Positions 1 to 12,400 of a stretch of 64,000 nucleotides of DNA are shown piece after piece. Each line of letters begins with the position of its first letter. The first letter of the stretch is position 1. The position numbers were made by a program, and so were the translations under genes. This stretch comes from Haematococcus lacustris. Taxonomy: Eukaryota > Chlorophyta > Chlorophyceae > Chlamydomonadales > Haematococcaceae. The stretch is from positions 10,346,616 through 10,410,615 of the forward strand of contig JASKMD010000026.1 in the NCBI GenBank assembly GCA_030144725.1. The letters are read 5' to 3'. Under the pieces are notes generated by a model. The model saw only the letters and a program-made list of their open reading frames with translations. It made no database searches and was not told where the DNA came from.

Positions 1-319
1 AAGTCAGAGTTGTTTGACATGGAGCCTGCAGAACATATATGTAGTATCTTATAGGTTGAGTTCATCAAGGGCTAGTTGATGACCCTGGGATTGCCTGAGG
101 GGTCGAGGGTGCTGGTTATAGCGCTCAATGGAGCTGGGCTGACCATAGTCCTGGGTGCAGTCGCCCTGCGGCTGCTCCTATCTCGTCAAGAAGGCTGCTG
201 GGACTTTGTCCGCACGCTTTTGGTCCAGCCTGCATTAATGTTGGTCCTTGCAGCAGCTTATGCTTATGCCTGGTCAAGATGCCTCCATCTCACACCCTTG
301 TTGCTAGGTATCTGGTACC

Positions 320-1484
320 TCAGCCTTTGATGAGAACTCGCAGCGGGTAAGTGGCGGCCACCAGGTTTGGGTCTGGTCGGGTGGCACTGGTGAGGATAAT
401 AAACACGAACCGTGTTGTCCTTGCAGCCTGGAACTTGGTGTGCTCACTACAGACAGGAAGGGGGCAGAGTGATGAGCGCTGCACCACACCCTCCACCAGC
501 ACCAACTTTGCAACTTAAGCAGCCAGCCCTTCCTACTGCGGAGGAAACAATCACTACTATGGACGCAGTTTGGTCTCGAGTGCACTGCTGTGCCGCCCAC
601 CAGCAACTGCGCCTACCCAGCAGCTCATAGGGAGGGCAGGGTGGAGGTTGTATGGCAGTCAGGTGGGCAGCAGGGGAGGCGAAGGCTGGATGGGGCAGAA
701 GAAGAGCTCCTGGTTTGTAGCTCGAGGCCAAAGCCAAGCCAGCCAAGTGCCAACTGGCATCAGCTTACACTTACAGTGGGTAGTAGGTGATGCAGTCCTC
801 TCCGAGTGGCGGGCGCCGTGCATGTGTGTTCTCCGTGTGTGCGTGTGACATGTGCTGACATGCAGCAGCCTCATACTGTGCCAATCTGTGTGCAAAGGTG
901 GCACAAGCTGCAGGGGCAAGGGCGCTGTGCCTATGCCTCCTGCTCATTGCCACATCATGCGCAGGACTTACTACTCGTCGCCGTCCTCTGGGCGAATGAG
1001 GCTGCGGTATGCTTCCTTGTGTAGTAAGGACCTGGAAGCACAAGCAGGTCACGAGCAGCTCTCAGCATGCATGTCTTTGTGATATTGACACACAATCTCA
1101 CTTGCCAATGTAACAATGGATGTCATGCCAGGTATAGACTACAGCCCTGTCACAGGGGCCAGGCAATAGTGTAGGTGAAAGGCGCACATGCCATGGGCAT
1201 GGGAACATAACTTCAGACAGACGAGACACCACCCCTTGGCAGGCCGATGAGGGAGGGGCTGTACTACCTTATTCAAGCAAAGCTCAATGTCCATGCCGTG
1301 TTTACAAGAAAAGTGAGAAGGGGCCTTTCTCACTCCGTGGTGGGAGCGTGTTGCATGCAAGCAGCAGGCATGGCTAACAAGGCGTACCTTACTTGCTCAT
1401 GATGGCCGCCATCAGGCCCGGTTGGACCCAGTCAAACACGGCGGGCATCTCCGGCCACAAGGCCACCTCCATGAGGTCGAGCAC
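320..1484 (-). pseudogene. Duplicated last three exons of the IQANK1-like gene
   Basis: Three exons (1,484-1,393, 1,031-972 and 446-320) match the last three exons of the gene ending at 3,411, with the same lengths (92, 60 and 127 nt), the same phases and usable splice sites (gtaagg and gtaagt donors). The peptide motifs VLDLMEVALWPEM, LIRPEDGDE and the C-terminal PLRVLIKG are kept, so the copy is not obviously decayed. It lies beyond the natural stop codon of the full gene, so it is probably an orphan 3' piece created by the segmental duplication. An alternative is that it supplies an alternative 3' end by exon skipping. No upstream exons belonging only to this copy are visible. Confidence 0.75.
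1119..1270 (+). repeat. Solo Fanzor-type 3' noncoding core (arm 1)
   Basis: It contains the shared landmarks gtcatgcca, ccaggcaatagtgtagg, aaggcgcacatgcc, catgggcatggg and gacaccacccc, which are also found directly after Fanzor-like ORFs elsewhere in the window. Catgcc-atg-ggcatg can form a 6-bp hairpin. No Fanzor coding sequence is attached. It lies in an intron-equivalent position of the duplicated gene end. Confidence 0.65.
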
Positions 1485-2068
1485 CTGGGCAGCGGGGTCA
1501 CACCCTTCATCACATCGTGTCATCGGCTTGCAACTGCCACATAACACAGGAACATAGCCTGGCAGTAGTAGTGAGCTGAGTGGTCGGCTCCAGGACACAG
1601 CTCCAGGAGTATGCAGCGCATGCTGGTTGCATACGATCAGCATGAACTGCCTGGCAGCAGTGAGCAGAGGGCAGCAACAAAGGGGTCGACCCTCACCACT
1701 CCCACTGCCACTGCCATCACCATCACAATTCTCAGTGTGCAGTTTTCAGTAACAGACGACAGAGTGAGGGAGACATGCTAGGCACTGGGGCAGGGCATGT
1801 GCAGGGGGTGGGCCAGCTCACATGACAGCTTAACCACGTTGAGTCAGGCAAGTCCGTACATGGCAACCAGGAACTCGAGAACTCAGGCCCACCTTGGTAC
1901 CGCAACCCAAACACAGTGTTGCAACAAGGTCATTGGTAGTGTTGACAATGCTGCATCTGCTGCTGTGCTGCTTCTGCTGCTGATGATGATGATGGTCCCA
2001 GCTGCGCTAGAGGTACCCTGCTACAGATTCGCTACAAATACCCCGCCAGGATGCACGAGGCTTGTTAT

Positions 2069-2227
2069 GAGGCAATTCGAGCTGCTTGCGTTGTATTTAC
2101 CGTGGCTCCCACTAGACGTAGCCGAACGTCTCTTAGCGATCTGGTCACAGCCAGTTCGCTAAGAAGTCGTTCGGCTATGTCTAGTGGGAGCCACGGAACA
2201 TACAACGCAAGCAGCTCGAACTGCCTC
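2069..2227. other. Long imperfect hairpin with about 71-nt arms and 15-nt loop
   Basis: Positions 2,069-2,139 are nearly the reverse complement of 2,155-2,227. There are about five mismatches and one single-base bulge. Both arms contain gctcccactaga and gagctgcttgcgttgtat in complementary orientation. The loop is about 2,140-2,154. The shape resembles algal miRNA or siRNA precursors, but a fold-back transposon would look the same. The right arm ends exactly where a hAT-like CAGGG terminus begins. Confidence 0.7.
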
Positions 2228-2936
2228 AGGGCCCCTTTCCAATGACGGAGTTGGCGTCGGAGTCCGGAGTCCGGAGTCTGGAGTTGGAGTCCGGAGTTGG
2301 AGTCCGCGGCGGAGTCCTCTGCAGCACTAACCGCCAGCCCAACCGACGACTCCGCCCCAAGCATTTCCAATGACGGAGCCCGTAGAGCTACGGAGTCGAC
2401 TCCGGACCGACTCCGCAAGGCCCCCAGAGCTCCGAGCCCCCCCTCCCCGTCGGAGCTCGGAGTCGGAAATGGAGTCCGACCATTTTGGTGCTTTGCTGGG
2501 CTCTCAACAGCAGGAGGAGAAGGAGGAAGCGGATGAGGAGGAGTAAGAGGAGGAGGAGGGAACAGCCTTCGATCGCGTGGTGGTCCCGTGGTCTGACGGT
2601 CAGGACAAGCTCTTCGCGGAGCTCATTGTCAAAACTCATTCGGCCTGCGCCGGCAAGACAAGTTTCGCGATGGGAACCTTGCTGGCTGCGGAGGTCCAGG
2701 AGCACTCGGTGGCGCTGGGGGGGATGATGACGGAGAAGCAAGCCTTGTACAGAATGGACTACATTAAACGGGGATGTCAAGCCGTCTACAAGTGGGGCTC
2801 GAAGCGCACAGGCAAGGCTGGTGGACGTTGCTATAGCAGCTGGATGTTTACACAGCATTGCTTGGTCGCATTGTTTATCAAGCAGCCATTGTTGCTATGT
2901 GTAGGTGGTGGTGACCAAGAAGCCTGCAGAACATGA
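2227..2936 (+). mobile_element. hAT-like element fragment with CAGGG end
   Basis: From 2,227 the sequence starts with caggg, typical of hAT termini. About 230 bp follow of short inverted and direct copies of ggagtc, ggagtccgg and cttccaatgacggag, a subterminal-repeat layout usual for hAT elements. A coding start follows at 2,469. The right end is lost: after about 2,830 the sequence runs into arm 2 of the segmental duplication, so no right terminus or target-site duplication can be defined. Confidence 0.45.
2469..2936 (+). pseudogene. Transposon ORF start with in-frame stop, family not recognised
   Basis: An ATG at 2,469 opens an acidic N-terminus (MESDHF, then a Glu/Asp run) that hits TAA at 2,544-2,546 between two GAG codons. 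The same frame then continues to 2,936 with motifs VVPWSDGQDKLFAEL, ACAGKTSFAMG, TEKQALYRMDYIKRG and YKWGSKRTGK. A GAA-to-TAA or GAG-to-TAA change in a Glu run is the simplest break. I do not recognise the domain. The basic C-terminal part and the hAT-like subterminal repeats just upstream suggest the N-terminal exon of a DNA-transposon protein. The later part of the ORF runs into duplicated sequence and may not be native. Confidence 0.4.
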
Positions 2937-3410
2937 TCTATAAGTGTAGTATCTTATAGGCTGGGTTCATCAAGGGCTAGTTGATGACCCTGGGATTGCT
3001 TAAAGGGTCGAGGGTGCTGGTTGTAGCACCCGACGGACCTGGGCTGCTGTTGCGACTGCTGCTGCTTGGCATCAGTCTTGCATGGGAGCATGCTTATCAT
3101 GCCAACGTCCGTCGCCCCATTTCCGGGTGGGATGAGCTAACCCGCCAGGCATCAGACACCATTCCCCGCTGCCTTGTTGAAGCGCGCACTGAGCATTAGG
3201 CTGCACCCATGACCATAATCCTGGGTGCAGTTGCCCTGCGGCTGCTTCTATCTCGTCAAGACCACCAGATGTCGCCAAGAAGGCTGCCGGGACTTTGTCC
3301 GCACGCTTTTGGTCCAGCCTGCATTGATGTTGGTCTCTGCAGCAGCTGATGCGTATGCCTGGTCAAGATGCCTCCATCTCCTATCCTTGTTGCGGTAGGT
3401 ATCTGGTACC

Positions 3411-6400
3411 TCAGCCTTTGATGAGAACTCGCAGCGGGTAAGTGGCGGCCACCAGGTTTGGGTCTGGTCGGGTGGCACTGGTGAGGATAATAAACACGAA
3501 CCGTGTTGTCCTTGCGGCCTGGAACTTGGTGTGCTCACTGCAGACAGGAAGGGGGCAGAGTGTTGAGCGCTGCACCACACCCTCCACCAGCACCAACTTT
3601 GCAACTTAAGCGGCCAGCCCTTCCTACTGCGGAGGAACTGATCAACTACTATGGACGCAGTTTGGTGTCGAGTGCACTGCTGTTTTGTGCTGTGCTGTGT
3701 TATGAACCGCCCACCAGCAGCTGCGCCTACTCAGCAGCTCATAGGGAGGGCAGGGTGGAGGTTGGATGGTAGGGAGGTGGGCAGCAGGGGAGGCAATGGC
3801 CTCAAAGGCGGGATGGGGCAGAAGAAGAGCTCCTGGTTTCTAGGGTGGGTAGTAGGTGATGCAGTCCTCTCCGGGTGGAGGGCGCCGTGCATGTGTGTAC
3901 TCTGTGTGTGCGTGTGATATGGGCTGACATACAGCAGCCAACGCCGGATGTCATGCCAGGTATAGACTACAGCCCTGTCTCAGGAGCCAGGCAATAGTGT
4001 AGGTGAAAGGCGCACATGCCATGGGCATGGGAACATAACTCCAGACAGACGAGACACCACCCCTTGGCAGGCCGATGTGGGAGGGGCTGTACTAAGCTGT
4101 GTGAACCTGTGTGCAAAGGTGGCACAAGCTGCAAGGGCAAGGGCGCTGTGCCTATGCCTCCTGCTCATTGCCACATCATGCGCAGGACTTACTACTCGTC
4201 GCCGTCCTCTGGGCGAATGAGGCTGCGGTATGCTTCCTTGTGTAGTAAGGACCTGGAAGCACAAGCAGGTCACGAGCAGCTCTCAGCATGCATGTCTTTG
4301 TGATATTGACACACAATCTCACTTGCCAATGTAACAATGGATGTCATGCCAGGTATAGACTACAGCCCTGTCATAGGGGCCAGGCAATAGTGTAGGTGAA
4401 AGGCGCACATGCCATGGGCATGGGAACATAACTTCAGACAGACGAGACACCACCCCTTGGCAGGCCGATGAGGGAGGGGCTGTACTACCTTATTCAAGCA
4501 AAGCTCAATGTCCATGCCGTGTTTACAAGAAAAGTGAGAAGGGGCCTTTCTCACTCCGTGGTGGGAGCGTGTTGCATGCAAGCAGCAGGCATGGCTAACA
4601 AGGCGTGCCTTACTTGCTCATGATGGCCGCCATCAGGCCCGGCTGAACCCGGTCAAACACGGCGGGCATCTCCGGCCACAAGGCCACCTCCATGAGGTCG
4701 AGCACCTGGACAGCGGGGTCACACCCTTCATCAAACCATGTCACCGGCTTGCAGCTGCAGCATTGGACACGAAGACATGCAGGAACATAGCCTGGCAGTA
4801 GTGATGAGCTGAGTGGCCAGCTCCAGGACACAGCTCCAGGAGTATGCAACGCATGCTGGTTGCATGCGGTGAGCATGCGACTGCCTGGCAGCAGTGAGCA
4901 GAGTGCAACAACAAAGGGGTTGACCCTCACCACTACCACTGCCATCACCATCATAATCGCCAGTGTGCAAGGTTCTGTGACAGATGACAGAGTAAGGGAG
5001 TCATGCTGGGCACTGGGGCAGGGCATGTGCAGCGCGTGGGCCAGCTCACATGACAGGTTAACCACGTTTAGCCAGGCCAGCTCGTAAAGGGCAACCAGGA
5101 ACTCGAGAACTCAGGAACACTTCATTGCCGCAACTCAAACACAGCGCTGCAGCAAGGTCAGTGTTGACAATCCTGCTTCTGCTGCTGGTGCTTCTGCTGC
5201 TGCTCAGCTTACACTTAGTGCATGTCTGTCATGCCAACTCTAGCCTATAGCCCTTAGCCGTCAGGCAATGCTGTAGGTGGTAGGCGACCATGACCATGTG
5301 TATGCCATGTGTATGCCATGTGCATGGGACTCCACACAGACAAAACACCGTTTTGCAGTAGTGGTCCACGCTAAGTGTTCCACTGCAATGAAGGCTCTAT
5401 GTTGAGGGCACGGTGCTTTGCTGCATTAAGGTCCCCCTGTCTCACCCCAAGCCCCTTCACACACGCCACGCAGCCAGGAATGTGTAACCCATACGTAGCC
5501 ACAAGTCATTGCAAGTTAGGCACGAGTCAGCCATGACACCAGCGCTGCTACAAGGTCCCATGCATGGCTCCATCCGTGCCCCATACCTTGCGGCTCCAAT
5601 GCACATTGCCCACAGGATGTATGAGCAGGCCGCTGCTACACGAGCAGTGCACGCACCACGGGCTTGCCATAGCGCAGCGCTCCCAGAATCGAGCGCCTGA
5701 GGCGGTTGGGCTCAATGGCATGGCTGGACAGTGCGTTAATGTAGTTTGTGTCCTGCACACAGGCCGTGCAAGCCAGCCGCAGTGGGTTAAACCGCACCTG
5801 CCACTGACCTTACTTTTACCTCCAGATCTACATCCTGTACTCACACCACGGGTCAGAGCTAGGGCTAGGGCTAATCGCAAGGGGGACGCATGCTTGCCCC
5901 AGCCCAGGGCCTACGTCCTTCACCCGCACGGCACATGCTAGCCATGCCATGTCCTCAGCCTCGTGGATGCATGCTTGCCCCAGCACAAACCCAACCCACG
6001 TAGCCAGCCTTGCCCTGGGCCAGTCGTTGTTTCCCTTGGGGGTGGTGGTCGTGCCCCCTGGTCTTGTATGGCTTGCTTTTCCTTTGTATGACATTCCCCT
6101 TTCCATCCTCCCTAGACGGTGCTTCTCCTCTTTCCTCCAGTTCTCAAGTTCACCAGTCCTTCTTTCTTTTTCCTTCCTTACTCGTTGCTTGTAAGGAAAG
6201 GGGCATGGCAAAAGGCCCGGGAGCTGGTGATTATGTGATGAAGTGCTCAGCGCACCCACCAGGTAACGTAGGAACACGGAGGCCTGGCCTGACCCGCTAG
6301 CGTCAATGACCAGAGGCCACCTGCCGCTCGCCGCCAGCCGTCCTCCCACATCCCTGATCAACACCTCATCCAGGTCCTGCAGCGGCCACAGCAGTGAACA

Positions 6401-9400
6401 GCACCACTGCAACACACCCCACAGGCTGCACGCCAGGCCAGGCTGCCTGACTTACCCGGCACCCCACCCACCCCACCCACCCACCCATCCACCCACCTCC
6501 CTGTCCTGCAGTTTCCTACAGCTGTCCTAAAGCTCCCAAGTGTGGTGTATGGGTGGAGTTTGGTGAGCACACTGCTGCGCCGTCAGCCTGCATTGGCCGT
6601 CCTTCACGCTACCCCCCACAGCACTCAGCACTCCAGCGGTGGACAACCAACCCTGACTTACCCACCCACATGCAACATTTTGCTTCGCACATGTGGGGTG
6701 GGGTGGGGTGGTGAATGGATGGAGCTCGCTTTACTTTGCTGAGCCACAAGCATGGTATGGCTGCTGGGCATTGGCATCGGGCACCCCCTCACTCCCCTCA
6801 CACCTTGATGTCCAGTGGAAGGCCGGGCAGGGGGTCCTCGCCCTCCTCCCCTTGCACTTCCTTGCCCTGCACCGCCTGCTCCGCTGCCTGCATCACAGGT
6901 ATCAGACGCTTGCAGCAGATGGGGTCTGTGGTCACTGGGGCAGGGCACCCGGGCATGCAGTCACCAGGATTCGAACCCGTGTCTCCTGTGCGCCGGCAAG
7001 ATCACAGCACAGCCGCTGCCTCGCGTCAGACTATGGTGGTGACACTGGTGGTGGTTGCTGGGGGACAGAGCCGCAGCCCAGCTGCTCATGGACACCAGCA
7101 AGCCGCTGATGGCCAGTGCACTGTGCGCTCCCCAGCATTGCTGTGCTTGCTGTGGCACATGCTGGTGGGACAGAAGCGAGCTTAAGCGGGTGGAGGTGTT
7201 AGCTTAGGGCTCTTCAGGCCAACAAAACTCATTCAACAAGGAACAACATGTTGGCCTGTGGGTCATCTTACTCAGCTACTCTAATCAAGTTGAAGCGTCC
7301 TCTTCAGCATTGCTGTGCTTAAGGCCTGCACCGCCCTGCCTGTTTGTTTGTTGCAGCGACCCTGCTCCGTGCCACATGTCGGTGGGACTCATGGGAGCTT
7401 CAAGGGGCAGTGCCCTCAGCAACTGGCACCCGGACACGCAGCCAAGCCTCCCCCAGCATCTTGCCAGGCAGGTGAGCTGCTCACTTGGCATCTGGACTGG
7501 TGGAGGCTCTAGCTTTGTGTGCGGGCAGCAACGACGGCAGTGTTCAACAGGACCGCACGTTGACGTACGCCTAGCTATTGATGTGTTGCAACACGCCACT
7601 ACAATGTATACTGTATTCATATACTTATATATTAATGTAATACATTTATACATTTATGTATACCGCAAATTGGCGGATGCCATGTACTAACGCTGATGCT
7701 GATGCTGACCTGTCAGGTGTGGCTCACCTGCTGCTCCCTCAGGGTCAGGCGGGCAGCGCTGAGGGCTGCTGCCGCCCCTGCTGCCTGGGTCTGGGCCTCG
7801 TGGAGCGCCCCCTCGTGTGCCTTGACCTGATCCAGGGTCACCTGCATGGCGGCATGGGCCGGCCAGGCTGGACCTCTTCGACTGCACAGCTCCCAGGATC
7901 TTAAGCTCAATGGTCACTCTGTTTTTGATGTAAATTCTGTCATTTCTGTTTTTATTGATTGGCCAGCTTTGATTGTGGCGCATGTCCTCAACAAAGGGTT
8001 GCAGAGCATATGGCCCTTGGGCATATGGGATGCATACAAAGCAGGGAGCACCGCCAAGTGGAAGTAGTATTGCCATGACACCAGCAACACGTCAAGGTCA
8101 GGTAGGGGTGACCTTCATTGCAATTCTATGCTTCTAGGGTCAGGCAGGGGTGAAGGGGCGAGGCAAAGTGCAGGGGAGGGCCTGCGATGCTGCACGGCAA
8201 GCGCATGCTTTTGTTAACATCATCATGGACAAGGAAGGAGAACGATACACGGCTGCCGAGGTCAGCAGCCTTGGTACCTCCAATGCTGAAAGCCAGGGCA
8301 AAGGCAAAGGCAAGGGCAAGGGCAAGGGCAACAGCCAAGGCATAGTGAAAAGCTAGGGCAAGGTTGAGGGTGGCGAGCAGCAGCAACTGCCAGGCAATTA
8401 GGTCAGGAAGCATCCAGAGCAGGGAGAGGAGGCGGGGGGGTTATGTGACTTCCCGGCTGCTGCACACCTTGATGAGCTCCTCAGGCTTGTGCTCGCCCAC
8501 GCATGTGTCATGCTCAAAGATGCGCTTCTCCAATTCCTGCCAGCCACACCACACTATCACACACAGCCTGGGCCAGCAGCGCTTTGAAACGTCAATCTCT
8601 CATCAACCCCAGGGCAGCGTCAGGCCTCGCAGCCTTGGGGTCAGGTACCTACTGGGCGGGTGGCTAAGCCCACGTGCACTGATCTTCCACTGCCAGCAGA
8701 GTGTGAGGTGGAGTGTAACCCTAACCCTGAACCTGACCCTCATTCCTAATTCTACTCAGCCTGGCTGGCCTTGCTGCTGCAGCCTACAGCTCCTGGCCCA
8801 CATCACCACACGGCCCACAGCCACAGCCTGGAGCCGCACCAGGCCATGGCTGACAGTGGGAACTGGCATGGGTCTGAACTCGTAGAAGAGACAGGGCCAG
8901 GGGGAGGGTTAGCGCTGGGGGCTAGGATTAGGGTTTGGGGTGGGTTACGCGCAGTATCAGGGTAGCATGGAGCTGGAACCACTTGATTGGAGTGCTGGGC
9001 AGGGCAGGGCAGGGCAGGGCAGGGCAGGGCAGGGCAGGGCAGGGCAGGGCAGGGCAGGGCAGGGCAGGGCAGGGCAGGGCAGGGCAGGGCAGGGCAGGGC
9101 AGGGCAGGGCAGGGCAGGGCAGGGCAGGGCAGGGCAGGGCAGGGCAGGGCAGGGCAGGGCAGGGCAGGGCAGGGCAGGGCAGGCCAGGCCAGGCCGGGGG
9201 TCGTGGAGCCCCATTGTGTCATACCACCCATTGTGCTAATCCACGGCTCATGCCTCTCAGCCCCCATGTCCCCAGCAGCCCTGCCACCTCTTGCACCCAG
9301 CTGCCATCTGTTCACATGATGGGTTGGAAGGCGTAGGCCGCCTACCTGCCGGGCCTTGCGCAGGGCAGCCTGGCAGCGCTCGTGCTCACGCTTGGCCGCC

Positions 9401-12400
9401 TCCAGACCCTGCTGAGCGCCCTGCACTGCAGCCCTGGCGGCGCCTTCAGCCTTCTCCCTGCACACACTCCCACCAGCCAGGTTATCGTCATCGCCATGCT
9501 CCCAGCGGCAGCAGCAGTGGCGGCAGCAGCAGTGGCGGCAGCAGCGGTAGCAGCAGTGACGATGATGCGATGACCGGCAGTAAGTAAGGATCCTGCCCAC
9601 CATCTCCCCTTCTCACTAAACCTAGGGGAGTTGAGGGAGGAGACGCACCTGCCCCCGCTCCTCCTGCTCCCCCTCCTCCTGCCCCTCCCTCCGCCTGCTC
9701 CCCCTCCTCCTGCTCCCCCCCTCCCTCATGGCCCCCTCCTCCTCCTGCTCCCCGTCCTGCACCCAGCGCTTCGTTGACACTGTGCACACCTCCTTTCCTT
9801 GCGGGTTCTGGTCCAGGATAACACAAGCTGGTCTGTCTGCTGCACATCCCAGTCAATCAACATATTTTTCAAAGCAGCATGGGCGGCCACATGCGCTGGT
9901 GCCTCCCCGCCCTCGTTAACTGCGCGACAGGGGACAGTGATGTCACACAACTAGCCAGACGGCAAAGTATTGAAAAGCAACCGCTGGCGGCAAAGTATCG
10001 AAAACCAACACATGTCGGGGGTTCGCGATAGCGTGCATCGATGTGTGCTTTTTCAAACTGTGGGGCCATTTCGACTTACGACTGTCGCACCTACAACGTT
10101 GCCTCGACGGCCGGCACACGGAGGAAAGAGCCGGGACCCGGGAGGCCTGCTAGCACACGGCGACATGACGCGCACCTAGCCGCGGGTCCGCGCCCGCCTC
10201 CAGCAACGGCAGCACCACCTCCGCCTTGCCCAGAAACGCCGCCCGCCACAACGGAGTGCGCCCAAACTCCCCTCGGCTGTTGGGGTCCGCTCCAAGCCGC
10301 AGCAGCAGCTGCAGGCAGGCCCAGTCGTAGGGCCAGGCTGGGACAGCTGCAAGCAGCTGCACCTCTGATGACAGCGGCAGCAGCAGCAGCAGCAGCTGAA
10401 GCAACGAAATAGAGCCTGATGTAACTTCAGATGGTGTGCATGTCATGTTCCTGGAGAGGGCACCAATGGAGTGAGAGGGTGTGTGAGGGTGTGTTAGGTT
10501 GGGGAGTGCAGCCCCCTACACTGCAGCCCCCTACACAGGCAGGCACCAGGGGTGGGCCCAGTCACACCTTGGTCCATACCTGCAGTGTGCTGCAGGCACC
10601 CCCTGCTGCTGCTTCTGACAGCAGGGTGTTGCCATGGGAGTCCGCGATGTCCATCTGAAGGCCGCAGGCAGGAGCCAGGGGCCAACAGGAGCAGCAGCAG
10701 GAGCAGCATCAGCAGCAGCAGGGGCCGTCGTAGGAGCAGGGGCAGCAACAGCAGCTGCAGGGCCAACACTGGGAGCAGCAGCAGCAGGTTCAAAAGAAGC
10801 TGGAGGTCAGGGTCAGTGTCAGTGTCAGGGTCATGGTCAGGGTCAGTAGCAGCAGGAGGGGGTCCAAGGGCAAGCCGTAGCAGCCAGGGCCAGCTCACCG
10901 CGTCCCGCACACCCAGGGCATCAGCCTTGGCCAGCAGCCCCTCCACCTCCCTGGCATCATCATCATACGCAGCCTCTAGCAAAGCCTTTCGCAGGCTAGC
11001 TTCCTGGGCAGGCCAGCAGGTGTTCACACCTCCCTCAGCCTCTGTGCCCTTGCGGTCATCATCAGCACATGGCACTTGCCAGGCCAACAAAACTCATTCA
11101 ACAAGGAACAACATGTTAGCCTGTGGGTAATCTCACATGGCACTTGCCAGTATACATGCGACCCAATGGGATACTGCCGTGCTTACTAGCTTCACGAACT
11201 AAAGCCCTTGGAGTGTCACACATACACACATACACACACATGCATAACTGGCATACTGGTGCTGAGTAGTGCGTACACATGATGCTAAGGTGTGGTGCTG
11301 AAGTAGGGTGGTACGGGTTTTTTTGATGGGGACGAATTTGGATGGCTTTGGTGTTTATGTTGAGTTTTTTGTGTTTAATCGTGCACGGTGACTAGTCTGG
11401 TGACTCTGCTGCTGCTACTTGCGCTGTGGTTGGCCCCCCTAGGCCTGCAGCCCTTGGATTGTTGTGGTCCACAGCGCTCAGCCTGCTGACGCAGGGCACC
11501 CGGGCACGCAACCACTAGGATTTGACCCCGTGTCTTGCATACGCAGCCGCCAGCCAGGGTTTGCGCTCAGGCTGCGTCAACCCACAAGCCGTTTTGGATG
11601 TCATACAACTCAGATCTCAATTGCCCAGCATCTTGTGACCCTCAGAGAAGAGCCGCATGGCACCCCTTGCAGTGCAGCCCCCTTACAAACCCCCGGCTCG
11701 CCTCTCTCTTGCGCTGCGCATCCTCACGCGCCCTCTGCTGTCGCTTGGCCTCTGCCCTGCGCTCCGCCTCGACCTGCAGCACGTGGCCTGGTGCAGCCTT
11801 GCTGGACCTGCCATGACCTGTGGAGCTCCCCCACACCCTCCACTGACCACCACCACACGGGCAGCAGCAGTACGCATGCCACACGGCCAGCAGCAGGGGC
11901 AGCAGCAGGGGCAGCAGCGGCTCACAAAAGGCGCCACTGGGGTGGAGAGAGTCTCACAGCAATAGCAGCGGTGGGCGGCAGCAGCAGTAGCAGCAGCAGT
12001 GGCAGCAGGAGGTGTGGTGTTAGTAGCTGGCCGCCTCTATGGTGGTTGACATATGTAACGACATGAGCGGGCGATGCCGATGATGGTGCGACGACTGTTT
12101 CCCACCCCTCACCTGCAAGACCCAGGCTTGCTGCCGGGCTGTGGCAGTATCCTCCAGGGCCCGCTGCAGAGCCCTGAAGTCACACTCCCGGTCACACGTC
12201 ACACCCACCACCCATCATGGCCGCTTTGCTTTGCCCACACCACACTTAAGTGACCTTTGGGTTTGGCTGCCTTGCTTGCACGAGTTGTCTTGCAACTCAC
12301 TCTTGGACCATGCGCTGCTGCTCCTCCACACTCTTTTCAGCCTCGACGGGGCACTGTGCAGCAACGGTCTCCGCTGGCGGGCCCATCTTGGTCTTAGCCT

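Larger units (their letters stand above)
25..1910. repeat. Left arm of a segmental direct duplication
   Basis: This stretch is repeated almost base for base at about 2,917-5,145 in the same orientation. Shared landmarks are the gcctgcagaacat start, the three gene-1 terminal exons, and the noncoding core at 1,119. The block between the arms holds a hairpin and a hAT-like fragment. Arm 1 lacks the about 150-bp core that arm 2 carries at 3,943-4,092. The exact outer boundary on the left may lie outside the window. Confidence 0.85.
2917..5145. repeat. Right arm of the segmental direct duplication
   Basis: Second copy of the block at 25-1,910, about 90-95 percent alike by eye over the gene exons and flanks. 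It differs by small indels and by an extra noncoding core at 3,943-4,092. This arm carries the terminal exons that splice in phase with the rest of the IQANK1-like gene. Confidence 0.85.

Noticed and set aside
8150..8356. Plus-strand ORF with VNIIMDKEGERYTAAEV
   Set aside because: Protein-like in part, but it lies antisense in a gene-1 intron, lacks matching exons and runs into a GGCAAG repeat.
8718..8745. Telomere-like taaccctaaccctgaacc
   Set aside because: Too short and irregular to be a telomere or an interstitial array.
8803..9603. 266-residue minus-strand ORF across the GGGCA array
   Set aside because: It reads through a pentanucleotide repeat and an intron. The real exon (9,457-9,346) uses defined splice sites.
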